Positions 24,095 to 30,249 of a stretch of DNA of 41,904 nt are shown piece after piece. Below the pieces are notes generated by a model, which had not been told where the DNA came from, searched no databases, and worked only from the letters and a program-made list of their open reading frames with translations. The DNA lies in IMG/VR virus record IMGVR_UViG_3300046517_000498, positions 1 through 41,904 of that record; one strand, 5' to 3'. Position 1 is the stretch's first letter. Each line of letters starts with the position of its first letter. The position numbers and the translations under genes were made by a program. Source of the DNA: a virus.

Positions 24095-24125
24095 GGAATT
24101 TTCCGCACTAGGTGGGGAATTTTCC
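24095..24125. promoter_or_regulatory. Tandem palindromic operator candidate
   Basis: GGAATTTTCC occurs at 24095-24104 and again at 24116-24125, exactly 21 bases apart, that is two turns of the helix. The second copy extends to GTGGGGAA-TT-TTCCCCAC (24112-24129). A perfect TTGACA follows at 24130-24135, though without a good -10 at normal spacing. Two symmetric sites on one DNA face suggest cooperative binding by a dimeric repressor. Confidence 0.5.
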
Positions 24126-24172
24126 CCACTTGACAGAATTGTCTTCAGGTAAACTTCGCTGTTTGTTCGCGT

Positions 24173-24193
24173 GGCACGATAATTGATCGTGCC
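24173..24193. promoter_or_regulatory. Perfect 8-5-8 inverted repeat
   Basis: GGCACGAT-AATTG-ATCGTGCC is a perfect inverted repeat of 8-base arms with a 5-base centre, 21 bases in all. A related short form, GCAC-AATC-GTGC, lies at 24071-24082. It has no U-run, so an operator is more likely than a terminator. Confidence 0.45.
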
Positions 24194-24203
24194 AAGCCTG
24201 GTA

Positions 24204-24535
24204 AGGTCTGGCGCGTCTGGCTGCGTCTGGACGCGAGCGCACCGATATACATTGGCTCTTCCATACTATCCATACCTTCCTTACCTTAAGAGAGAGATAA
24301 GAATAGTTATAAGTGTAGAGAATGTGAAAAGTGCCCCCCGTGGTATGGAAGGTCTGGCACGCCACTATAAGCTCTTATTTCCCAACAACTTCCAGCATCC
24401 ATACCTCGAGGTTTTTCAAGATCAGACGTCTGGCGAGGTCTGGCACGGAGACATTAGCTTGTCGTCTGTAAGTCTTACCCTAATGGCCTCTTACGGTTTC
24501 TTTTGGACCTAAAATCGAGGTCCTGAAGGTCTGGC
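24204..24535 (+). repeat. Iteron-like AGGTCTGGC repeats
   Basis: AGGTCTGGC occurs four times in the same orientation: 24204-24212, 24350-24358, 24436-24444 and 24527-24535. Three of the copies are AAGGTCTGGC. Three further GTCTGG cores lie at about 24215, 24225 and 24428. They sit in AT-richer noncoding DNA. Directly repeated short sites of this kind are typical of replication origins or regulator arrays; which applies here is not known. Confidence 0.45.
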
Positions 24536-24560
24536 GTTTGCTAGAGCAAGTCTTTTCCGC

Positions 24561-24589
24561 TTGACAAGAGCGCTCCACTGTTCTAATGT
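24561..24589 (+). promoter_or_regulatory. Sigma-70-type rightward promoter
   Basis: Perfect -35 TTGACA (24561-24566), 17-base spacer, -10 TAATGT (24584-24589). Transcription would start near 24596, before the ribosome site GGAGG of the gene at 24610. The stretch CTAATGTCTACA is shared with the promoter at 25765, which supports both. Confidence 0.65.
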
Positions 24590-24609
24590 CTACAGCGGAG
24601 GCTAGACAC

Positions 24610-24822
24610 ATGCGAAACCAGAAGGCAAAGACGTCAGACCTGAGGCGGGAGTGGCGTGAGATGTTGGCCGATGGCCGGGTCGTGCGCTGGGATGCGTATC
24701 GGATGACGGGGTATCCCACGCACGAGATGATGCGTGCGGCGCTCGTCGAGGCTGGCGTGCTGGCGTCGTTCGCTCGTGTGGTGAAGGTGTCGTTGGCCGA
24801 TCAGATGGCGGGAGCACGCTAA
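24610..24822 (+). CDS. First gene of rightward cassette, hypothetical
   Basis: 70 residues from ATG 24610, eight bases after GGAGG. The ATG at 24586 lies inside the -10 box and is not used. The protein is basic and helical (KTSDLRREWREMLADGRVVRWDAYRMTGYPTHEMMRAALVEAG), which could suit a small DNA-binding or regulator protein, but no family is recognised. It ends with a TAATG overlap into the next gene, so the three genes of this cassette are co-translated. Confidence 0.6.
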   Translation: MRNQKAKTSDLRREWREMLADGRVVRWDAYRMTGYPTHEMMRAALVEAGVLASFARVVKVSLADQMAGAR

Positions 24823-25343
24823 TGGCCTCCACCACTACCCAGCGTCCGCGCGAGCTCAACGTCTACCACGTGATCGGCCGCGGACTGTCTGGCTGGCACG
24901 GGAAGGGCATCAACGTATCCTCGAGCGGCGGCGGGCTCGAGGATGCCCCGTGGTGGGCCGGCGGGGTCCAATACGGCTACCTCGGGTCCGCGGTCGACGG
25001 CTGCCTCGTCTATGACGCCAGTGGCCCCGAGGTCGACGTCGACGCCTTCTGCAAGTTCATTATCAGCGGCCCCATGGTCGATCCCGCGCTCGCCCCTGGC
25101 GCCGTGTCCCGCTTCACTGATCGCGGCACGGCGGCCCGCATGGCCCCTGGCCTTGAAGGCGCCTTCGGCACGATCGCCGCGCTCGCGGCCAGTGAGTCTT
25201 ACGGCGGCCTGGACACGGTCGGCGTCGACGTCTACCGCGGCTTACTCCGGGCCGTCCCTGGCGTCAAGGTCGGCACCGTGCACGCCGGCGTGATCGCATG
25301 GGACGGTGGCGACGTGATTCGCCTCAGAAAGGCAGCACGCTAA
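24822..25343 (+). CDS. Hypothetical cassette protein
   Basis: 173 residues, Gly/Ala-rich, neither clearly membrane nor secreted. Visible segments include GLSGWHGKGINVSSSGGGLEDAPWW and GGVQYGYLGSAVDGCLVYD. The coding frame is bounded by TAATG overlaps at both ends. No known domain is seen. It belongs to the first promoter-terminator cassette (24561-25762). Confidence 0.6.
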   Translation: MASTTTQRPRELNVYHVIGRGLSGWHGKGINVSSSGGGLEDAPWWAGGVQYGYLGSAVDGCLVYDASGPEVDVDAFCKFIISGPMVDPALAPGAVSRFTDRGTAARMAPGLEGAFGTIAALAASESYGGLDTVGVDVYRGLLRAVPGVKVGTVHAGVIAWDGGDVIRLRKAAR

Positions 25344-25708
25344 TGTTCGCCCGCCACACTCGCCACGATTGGACGCTATCCGGCCCGCGCTGGGCACTCG
25401 CTCGGCATGCGATCGGACTCCATTTACGTGTGCGGGCCGTCGACCGAAGGCGGGGCCTTATGAGGACCTGGACGCGCCTCGAGGCGCCCTATACCTTCGA
25501 AGATCGCCCGCTCGCCTGGCAGCGCGCGGGCCTACAACAGACCGCGAGCGGCTACGGTCGACGTCTCACGTCGACGCGCGTCGTGCGTCTGCCGGACGGC
25601 CGGACGCGACGCGTCTACGTGACCTGCTTTAGCAACAGCGGCACCGCGTGGATCATCCTGGACGGCCAGACACGGATCGTCGACGACGCCGGCCAAGTCT
25701 ACGGCTAG
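25343..25708 (+). CDS. Hypothetical cassette protein, basic
   Basis: 121 residues from ATG 25343 (TAATG). It is Arg-rich with several strand-like segments (RRVYVTCFSNSGTAWIILDGQTRIVDDAGQVYG at the end). It is the last gene before the strong terminator at 25731. Not recognised. The start inside a longer open frame is chosen for the coupling to the upstream stop. Confidence 0.6.
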   Translation: MFARHTRHDWTLSGPRWALARHAIGLHLRVRAVDRRRGLMRTWTRLEAPYTFEDRPLAWQRAGLQQTASGYGRRLTSTRVVRLPDGRTRRVYVTCFSNSGTAWIILDGQTRIVDDAGQVYG

Positions 25709-25730
25709 CACGTTCCCGCTCGAGTTCGCC

Positions 25731-25762
25731 GGCCCGCCAGACGATCGGCGGGCCTTTTCTTT
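25731..25762 (+). terminator. Intrinsic terminator
   Basis: GGCCCGCC (25731-25738) and GGCGGGCC (25747-25754) form a perfect 8-pair stem with loop AGACGATC. TTTTCTTT follows. This is a textbook intrinsic terminator ending the first rightward cassette. It lies only 3 bases before the next promoter. Confidence 0.88.
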
Positions 25763-25764
25763 GC

Positions 25765-25794
25765 TTGACACACTCTCAAGACTTGCGCTAATAT
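25765..25794 (+). promoter_or_regulatory. Sigma-70-type promoter of second cassette
   Basis: Perfect -35 TTGACA (25765-25770), 18-base spacer, -10 TAATAT (25789-25794). Start of transcription is expected near 25801. CTAATATCTACA here matches CTAATGTCTACA at the promoter of the first cassette in all but one position. Confidence 0.7.
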
Positions 25795-25834
25795 CTACAC
25801 AAGGCAATCGGGCCTGACAAGAGAGGCGGGCGAT

Positions 25835-26227
25835 ATGAGTGCTGCGACGATGACCGATACTGAACTGTTTGCGTATTACCGCGCGCATAGCGTCGCGGGC
25901 GATTGCACGTTCGCCTTGCGGCCGGACACGACCATCCCGGAGGCCATCGCGGGCCACTGGCGCGGGCTGCAGGCGGCCGTGCGGGACACGAAAGAAACGG
26001 CGGGCCATCGGCGCGAGGCCGCGCGCCTGCGCACGCTCTGGCGCACCTGGACGGGTCTCAGGGCGGCGGGCCGTGAGACTGAGGCGGGCGATTACCTGGC
26101 GACCATTGCCGCGATTGCCTCGAGCGCACCCGTCAAGGCGCCGCGGGCCGTCGTCAACTGGCGGGCGAAATACGAGCAGGTCTCGGCCGAGCTCGCTGCG
26201 CTCCGCGCTCAGATGCGCGCCATCTAA
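25835..26227 (+). CDS. Hypothetical protein of second cassette
   Basis: 130 residues, mostly helical, Ala/Arg/Thr-rich. The N-terminus (MTDTELFAYYRAHSVAGDCTFALRPDTTIPEAIAGHW) is followed by long helices and a C-terminal coiled coil (RAKYEQVSAELAALRAQMRAI). The ribosome site is AGAGGCGGG upstream of ATG 25835. It is the first gene after the promoter at 25765. Not recognised. Confidence 0.6.
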   Translation: MSAATMTDTELFAYYRAHSVAGDCTFALRPDTTIPEAIAGHWRGLQAAVRDTKETAGHRREAARLRTLWRTWTGLRAAGRETEAGDYLATIAAIASSAPVKAPRAVVNWRAKYEQVSAELAALRAQMRAI

Positions 26228-26270
26228 CCACTTACGTTTCTGTCAATCACCTTTCGAGGAGGATCCGATC

Positions 26271-26639
26271 ATGGCGAAAGCAACGAAGGCACAAGAGGCG
26301 GCGCGGGCTGAAGCGATTACCTACCTGCACGAGTGGCTGAAACCGGGCGACACCGTCCACACGATCCTGGACCATGTGAGCGCGAGCGGGATGTCGCGCG
26401 ACATCCGCGTCGTGATTTTATCGTGCGCGGGCGATCGCGCCTTCGCCCTGCACCCCAATCATGCCGTGCGAACGGTGCTGGGCTTGCCGAAGGCCAAACG
26501 GGGCGACGGGATGCGCGTGGGCGGCGCCGGGATGGATATGGGTTTCCATCTCATCTACAACCTTGGCCGCGTCTTGTTTCCCGAAGGCACCGCCACGAAG
26601 GCGGATGGCGGCTACGCCCTGCGTCACGAATGGCTGTAA
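26271..26639 (+). CDS. Conserved phage/plasmid protein, unknown role
   Basis: 122 residues from ATG 26271 with AGGAGG nine bases upstream. The run DTVHTILDHVSASGMSRDIRV, then DGMRVGGAGMDMGFHLIYNL, is a signature I recognise from many short uncharacterised phage and plasmid proteins. Their function is unknown. A longer open frame beginning at 25869 is an artefact of overlap with the gene before it. This gene closes the second cassette, before the hairpin at 26665. Confidence 0.7.
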   Translation: MAKATKAQEAARAEAITYLHEWLKPGDTVHTILDHVSASGMSRDIRVVILSCAGDRAFALHPNHAVRTVLGLPKAKRGDGMRVGGAGMDMGFHLIYNLGRVLFPEGTATKADGGYALRHEWL

Positions 26640-26664
26640 CGGCCGCGGGCTCATCTGTCGCACG

Positions 26665-26690
26665 CGGGCCGGCAGACGAGCGCCGGCCCG
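26665..26690. terminator. Hairpin between converging genes
   Basis: CGGGCCGGC (26665-26673) pairs perfectly with GCCGGCCCG (26682-26690); the loop is AGACGAGC. It lies between a rightward gene end (26639) and a leftward gene end (26699). There is no strong U-run on either strand, so it may be a weak or factor-assisted bidirectional terminator. CAGACGA also occurs in the terminator at 25731. Confidence 0.6.
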
Positions 26691-26698
26691 TGGGGTCT

Positions 26699-26893
26699 CT
26701 AGTCGTCGACGGGCATGGGATCGAAAAATTCGCGCGGGAGCGGGGTATCTGGTGGCGCTTGGTAGAGTTTTAGCACCTGGCGCCGATACCAGTCTTTCTG
26801 CCGGGCCGTGGGAAATGGCGGCAGTTTCAGTCCGTACATCACCTCGGCGCGCAGAGCGATATAGATCGCGGCATCCGTCAACGTGTCTGGCAT
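26699..26893 (-). CDS. Hypothetical small protein after helicase
   Basis: 64 residues, helical with a proline-rich end (MYGLKLPPFPTARQKDWYRRQVLKLYQAPPDTPLPREFF). It begins 10 bases after the helicase stop and ends the leftward cluster. No family is recognised. Position suggests a helper of the replicative helicase, but this is only context. Confidence 0.55.
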   Translation of the reverse strand: MPDTLTDAAIYIALRAEVMYGLKLPPFPTARQKDWYRRQVLKLYQAPPDTPLPREFFDPMPVDD

Positions 26894-26903
26894 CGGGTTG
26901 TCT

Positions 26904-28241
26904 CTAGTCGTCGGCGGGCCAGGCGATCGGCACGTTCAGCCCCTCGCTAATCAGCTTGCGGGCCGTGGGCAATTCGGGCAGCAGGCAGAACCACTCGCGC
27001 CGGCCGCTGGCGGGGTTAATCCTCCGCTGTCGATACATCGCGGGCATTGTCTTATTGAGCAGGAATCCCAGCTCAGTTTCCCCGGAGCGCCGCGACATGG
27101 CGCGATTGGCCATCGCTTTCACATAGGACTCATAGATCGCGCCGGCGGTCAACTCGCGGCCAAACGGCACGCCGCTAATCTCCCCATCCATCGCGCATTC
27201 GACCAGCCAGGCCGCCGCGGGCGATAACGCGCGCATCTGTTGCTCGAGGTGGGCGGCGGTTTCTGGCGGGACAAACGGGTCGAAGTTCGAGAGGTCGTGG
27301 GCGAGGAGGTCATACAGAAGCGCCGCGGGCGCCCCGTTCATGACCGTGCGCCAGAGCGGGTCAAAATAGCTCTTGTTATGCCCCTTGTGCGTGTCCTTGA
27401 CGTCGAGGACGGCATAGCGCCGGTCCCCACCTTCCACGCGGGCCACATGATCCTCGTTCGAGTTCATCGCGAAATGCAGGCAGTTTTTCACCTGGATCAC
27501 CTCGTGGCCCTTGCGTTCAATGCCGATCGTGGGTTCGGTCATCAGGGCCTTGAGGTAGTTGGCCCCGACAATGTCGCCGCCCCAGACGACTTCGTCCGCA
27601 TGCAGGAACACGCAGCCCGCGAGCATCCCATTAAAGCGGGAGGACAGCGCGCTCGCGTGCGAGACGTGGACCGCGTGATTGCCGAAGATCTTGGCCAGAG
27701 CGGACCAGAGCGGGCCTTTACCGACCCCCTGTTTCCCGCGGAGCACGATCGCGACCCCCGCCGGGTCCCACGGCTGCTGGACCAGGCGGGCCATCCAGCC
27801 CATGAGGAACCCGAAGAGGTCGTCATTGGCGGCGCAGACAATCTCGTAGAGGTGGTCCTTCAGGCGCATCCAATCGCCTTCGGCGGGCTCGACCGCCAGC
27901 CCTTGCCACATGTTGAAGACGTGACCGGGCGTCGGGCCTTTCGGGTCGAAGGTGAGCTCACGGAAGACGGGCGCGCGCTTCAGCCAGAGGTCGGTGACGC
28001 CGGCGGTCCCGGCGGTCGTCGGGACGTCATACCCTCGAAAGCCTTCTCGAAAGGCGCCCACGGTCGACGTGCGCCACTCACGGCGCCCCAGTGCGACGTT
28101 TTCGCCACGGACCAGGATGTAGCTGCGGCCGTCGTAGAGCCGGAAGTAGTTCGCGTCGAGGAACGCGAGCATCTGGGCGATCTGGTCGGGGGTCAGCACG
28201 CCCTTGGGCGGCAAGGTCGGCGCGGGCGGTTTGGCGGCCAT
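26904..28241 (-). CDS. Primase-helicase family (DUF5906-like) helicase
   Basis: 445 residues. A superfamily 3-like/DUF5906 ATPase core is visible: Walker A GKQGVGKG (169-176), Walker B FLHADE (212-217), a sensor-type NCLHFAMNSNEDHV, and the arginine-bearing GGDRRYAVLDV. This matches the helicase part of NrS-1-type primase-polymerase proteins. The N-terminal 100 residues are too short for, and lack, the catalytic DxE-type signature of a primase-polymerase domain. It should unwind phage DNA at initiation, with priming supplied by another protein. ATG 28241 overlaps the preceding stop. Confidence 0.85.
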   Translation of the reverse strand: MAAKPPAPTLPPKGVLTPDQIAQMLAFLDANYFRLYDGRSYILVRGENVALGRREWRTSTVGAFREGFRGYDVPTTAGTAGVTDLWLKRAPVFRELTFDPKGPTPGHVFNMWQGLAVEPAEGDWMRLKDHLYEIVCAANDDLFGFLMGWMARLVQQPWDPAGVAIVLRGKQGVGKGPLWSALAKIFGNHAVHVSHASALSSRFNGMLAGCVFLHADEVVWGGDIVGANYLKALMTEPTIGIERKGHEVIQVKNCLHFAMNSNEDHVARVEGGDRRYAVLDVKDTHKGHNKSYFDPLWRTVMNGAPAALLYDLLAHDLSNFDPFVPPETAAHLEQQMRALSPAAAWLVECAMDGEISGVPFGRELTAGAIYESYVKAMANRAMSRRSGETELGFLLNKTMPAMYRQRRINPASGRREWFCLLPELPTARKLISEGLNVPIAWPADD

Positions 28242-28486
28242 CAGTGGGACGTCCCGCGGGCGGCGACCATCGCGACCATCTTCTCGGCGGTGGCCACGGC
28301 CATCTGCGCCTGTTCATGGGCGGGCTGGGCCGCGATCACGAAGACGAGGGCCTCGAGGAGCACATAGGAGAGCACGGCCGGGTGAATGCCGCGCTCGAGT
28401 TCCGCGATGACGTTCTCGGCCAGGTCCGCGCCGAAGTCATCAAGCGTGGACAGTTGGGCCAACCAGTCGGACAGATCGTGTGACAC
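28241..28486 (-). CDS. Hypothetical small helical protein
   Basis: 81 residues from GTG 28486, with GAGGAGG just upstream. Nearly all helix, with a hydrophobic middle (HPAVLSYVLLEALVFVIAAQPA) that is either a buried helix or one membrane segment. Its stop overlaps the helicase start, so the two are coupled. Not recognised. A 117-base gap without a gene lies upstream (28487-28603). Confidence 0.6.
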   Translation of the reverse strand: MSHDLSDWLAQLSTLDDFGADLAENVIAELERGIHPAVLSYVLLEALVFVIAAQPAHEQAQMAVATAEKMVAMVAARGTSH

Positions 28487-28603
28487 GGAGCCTCCTCGAA
28501 AGGCTGGTCAGAAGAAAAGGGCCGGCCGCGCCGACGTTCGAGGCGCAGACGCGGCAGTGTCAGATCGCGGCGGCGACCTCAAGGCCGGGCGAATACTACC
28601 GCA

Positions 28604-28840
28604 TCACGGCCGCCAGTGCCGATTTAATTCCTCGCGCACGACCAGCCGCACAGCCTCCACGATGCGCCGATCCCGGTTGCACTCGTCGCAATGGTCGAAC
28701 ATCTTCGGATACTGCTCAGGCGTCGGTTCGGTCGGCGGTTCAGGACCGCCCTGCAGCGACTCGACGTAAGCCCCGCACGTGTCGCAGTAGTTCGTCCAGA
28801 CGGGATAGCCTCGGCCTTCCCGCGTGAGTGTCAACGCCAT
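28604..28840 (-). CDS. Zinc-ribbon small protein
   Basis: 78 residues from ATG 28840, overlapping the preceding stop as TGATG (a GTG three bases earlier is possible). It contains CDTCGAY and HCDECNRDRR, two CxxC knuckles about 32 residues apart that can hold one zinc. An amphipathic C-terminal helix follows (IVEAVRLVVREELNRHW). One of several such proteins in this cluster. Function unknown. Confidence 0.65.
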   Translation of the reverse strand: MALTLTREGRGYPVWTNYCDTCGAYVESLQGGPEPPTEPTPEQYPKMFDHCDECNRDRRIVEAVRLVVREELNRHWRP

Positions 28841-29025
28841 CACGCCCCTCCGGTCCGCACGCGCCGAAAGTCCTCGAGCAGCCGCTCGTATCTCGCCTCG
28901 AGCGTGAGCCGCGTCTGGCGCTCCTCATAGAGCGTCCTGAGCGCCGACTGGAACAGCTCGCGGTAGTTCAGCGCGTCACCGCCAAGCGCCGAGATGAGCC
29001 GGTCGTCCTTCGTCATCAGAGCCAT
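28840..29025 (-). CDS. Hypothetical helical protein
   Basis: 61 residues, almost entirely charged helix (NYRELFQSALRTLYEERQTRLTLEARYERLLEDFRRV), probably a coiled coil. ATG 29025 lies within the last codons of the membrane protein gene upstream (10-base overlap). Family unknown. Confidence 0.55.
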   Translation of the reverse strand: MALMTKDDRLISALGGDALNYRELFQSALRTLYEERQTRLTLEARYERLLEDFRRVRTGGA

Positions 29026-29180
29026 CGGCCCACCTTGTCAAGAGCCCACGCGATCCCTATCGTCGCCATCGTAAAGAAGGCCAAGACCGCCAACATGCCA
29101 ACCGCCACAATGGCCACAGACGCCATGAACGCAAACGTGAAAATCACCAGAGCCTTCGCCGCGGCAATTACAAACGACAT
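29016..29180 (-). CDS. 54-residue two-helix membrane microprotein
   Basis: ATG 29180 is preceded by GGAGGAAC, a strong ribosome site, eight bases away. The 54 residues are hydrophobic throughout positions 10-47 (LVIFTFAFMASVAIVAVGML, then AVLAFFTMATIGIAWAL), enough for two short or one long membrane helix, and end with DKVGRWL. It overlaps its neighbours by 13 and 10 bases. It falls below common length cut-offs. Holin-like in size, but it lies in a replication cluster, so another membrane role is equally likely. Confidence 0.7.
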   Translation of the reverse strand: MSFVIAAAKALVIFTFAFMASVAIVAVGMLAVLAFFTMATIGIAWALDKVGRWL

Positions 29181-29380
29181 CGTCGGTTCCTCCGCGCGGC
29201 GTCGAGCCGGTCCAGCCGCGCCTCAATCACGTGCGCCGGCAGATCCATCGGCGCCGCCTGCCGGCTAATCCCGTGGCTCCGCTTGGCCGCTTCGTTCCGG
29301 TGCCGGAGCGTGCAGCGGTGGCAGCGGTGCGCCTTCGGGCGGAACACGGTCAGTTCGCAGTCTAAGCAACGGCGCGTCAC
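29168..29380 (-). CDS. Zinc-ribbon protein with basic tail
   Basis: 70 residues. CLDCELTVFRPKAHRCHRC forms two CxxC pairs separated by 12 residues, followed by LRHRNEAAKRSHG and an Arg-rich C-terminus. The high positive charge suggests nucleic acid binding. It overlaps its neighbours on both sides, consistent with coupled translation. Function unknown. Confidence 0.65.
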   Translation of the reverse strand: MTRRCLDCELTVFRPKAHRCHRCTLRHRNEAAKRSHGISRQAAPMDLPAHVIEARLDRLDAARRNRRCRL

Positions 29381-29604
29381 GGTTGGCCCCGCCGCATCAT
29401 GTCTTGCTCAAGGACCGCCACTTCCGAAAAGAGCGGCGCGAGCGCCGTCCGAAGCACGCGGTGCGCTTTGAGACAATCGACGCAGATGTCCGCACAATCA
29501 GGCACAGGGAAACCCTTCGTGGTGGGCTGGTTATAAATGCGGACGCTTGAATGGTCGTCTCGGATCGGCTTTTTGCAGACGTCGCAGTGTTGGATGTCGC
29601 TCAT
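29377..29604 (-). CDS. Zinc-ribbon protein, first gene of leftward cluster
   Basis: 75 residues from ATG 29604. CDVCKKPI near the N-terminus and CADICVDC in the middle form a zinc ribbon like those of ClpX or DNA-repair accessory proteins. A helix follows (KAHRVLRTALAPLFSEVAVLEQDMM). No ribosome site precedes the ATG; a -10-like TATCGT lies 8 bases upstream, so its mRNA may be leaderless. An extension upstream to 29631 has no better support. Confidence 0.65.
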   Translation of the reverse strand: MSDIQHCDVCKKPIRDDHSSVRIYNQPTTKGFPVPDCADICVDCLKAHRVLRTALAPLFSEVAVLEQDMMRRGQP

Positions 29605-29624
29605 AGCGATAGACGATAGCCCAC

Positions 29625-29653
29625 TTGACAAGCAGATGCAAGCGGATTATATT
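29625..29653 (+). promoter_or_regulatory. Strong promoter giving a leaderless transcript
   Basis: Perfect -35 TTGACA (29625-29630), 17-base spacer, -10 TATATT (29648-29653). Only seven bases separate the -10 from ATG 29661, so transcription should begin at or next to the A of the start codon. It drives the long rightward operon. Confidence 0.75.
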
Positions 29654-29660
29654 GACGCTC

Positions 29661-29831
29661 ATGACTGACACCAAGAACCCCGCCGCCGTGAAAATGGGCA
29701 AAGCACGGTGGAAAGGCAAGAGCCAGGCCGAACGTGACTCCCACGCGCAGATGATGGCCGACCGGCGCCGGGAACTGATGGAACTGGGCCGCCAGGCCGA
29801 GAAGCGCGGCGACAAGCTCGAGAAGGAGTAG
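29661..29831 (+). CDS. Small basic first protein of rightward operon
   Basis: 56 residues from ATG 29661. The longer frame from 29625 is excluded because it would begin inside the promoter. The protein is lysine-rich and helical (KNPAAVKMGKARWKGKSQAERDSHAQMMADRRRELMELGR), resembling short phage proteins of the KxGxARWxxxSxxER type. Leaderless translation is expected. It may be a small nucleic-acid-binding protein made early; this is inferred from charge and position. Confidence 0.65.
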   Translation: MTDTKNPAAVKMGKARWKGKSQAERDSHAQMMADRRRELMELGRQAEKRGDKLEKE

Positions 29832-29833
29832 CG

Positions 29834-30031
29834 ATGGCGCTCACCGATCCGCTCGACCCGTGCGAACCGACCGACGACCGCCCGCGGTGCGTCGACTGCG
29901 ACGTCGTGCTCCTCGCGACGGATCCTGACGACACCGACCGTTGCCGCCTCTGCTACGAGAACTGGGAGAGCGGCCAGGACGAAGACTTCAGCGGCGAAGA
30001 CTGGGCCGGCGGCATTGCGGAGAATCACTAA
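29834..30031 (+). CDS. Acidic zinc-ribbon protein
   Basis: 65 residues. CVDC and CRLC are separated by about 15 residues, a compact zinc ribbon, within a very acidic chain (the C-terminus is SGQDEDFSGEDW). GGAG lies seven bases before ATG 29834. The stop overlaps the next start as TAATG. Function unknown. Acidic zinc microproteins can act as inhibitors or DNA mimics, but there is no direct evidence here. Confidence 0.65.
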   Translation: MALTDPLDPCEPTDDRPRCVDCDVVLLATDPDDTDRCRLCYENWESGQDEDFSGEDWAGGIAENH

Positions 30032-30249
30032 TGCGCTGCCTCATCTGCAACACGTCGTTCTGCTGGACGTCGTTCGGCGGCCCTGCGGAACCTTGCGATT
30101 GTGGCTGTGAGTTCACGCGCGATGCGTGGCAGTCACCGGGAGGCGACGAACGCTACGCCGAACTCTCCGCGTGGTGGGCGCGTCTGGCCCGTATCGACGC
30201 CTACTTGGCCACCCGCGCTCGCCGTAATCCCCTCATGGAGGCCCGCTAA
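30031..30249 (+). CDS. Cys-rich small protein
   Basis: 72 residues from ATG 30031 (TAATG). The N-terminus has CLICNTSFC and then CDCGCEF, six cysteines that probably bind zinc. A helical tail follows (YAELSAWWARLARIDAYLATRARR). Longer frames upstream in the same phase overlap the previous gene and are not used. Confidence 0.6.
   Translation: MRCLICNTSFCWTSFGGPAEPCDCGCEFTRDAWQSPGGDERYAELSAWWARLARIDAYLATRARRNPLMEAR

Larger units (their letters stand above)
23983..24560. other. Noncoding divergent control region
   Basis: About 580 bases lie between the leftward late operon and the rightward cassette with no convincing gene. Base composition is clearly more AT-rich than the flanks. Two long open frames cross it (minus 24108-24365, plus 24183-24512), but neither has a ribosome site or a recognisable product. 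It holds tandem palindromes, a perfect inverted repeat and iteron-like repeats listed separately. AGGCTAGACAC occurs at both ends (24011-24021 and 24599-24609). Control of both operons, and possibly an origin, are likely here. Confidence 0.6.

Noticed and set aside
24130-24158. Promoter at the perfect TTGACA beside the operator palindrome
   Set aside because: No acceptable -10 at 16-18 bases; TAAACT lies only 14 bases away.
24108-24365. Minus-strand open frame of 85 codons in the control region
   Set aside because: No ribosome site, odd composition for this genome, and it crosses the palindromes and repeats; more likely chance in AT-richer DNA.
24183-24512. Plus-strand open frame of 109 codons in the control region
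   Set aside because: Starts within the inverted repeat, has no ribosome site and no recognisable product; overlaps the iteron-like array.
28480-28827. Plus-strand frame in and beside the 117-base gap at 28487-28603
   Set aside because: Mostly antisense to a zinc-ribbon gene with a good start; the part in the gap has no ribosome site or family.
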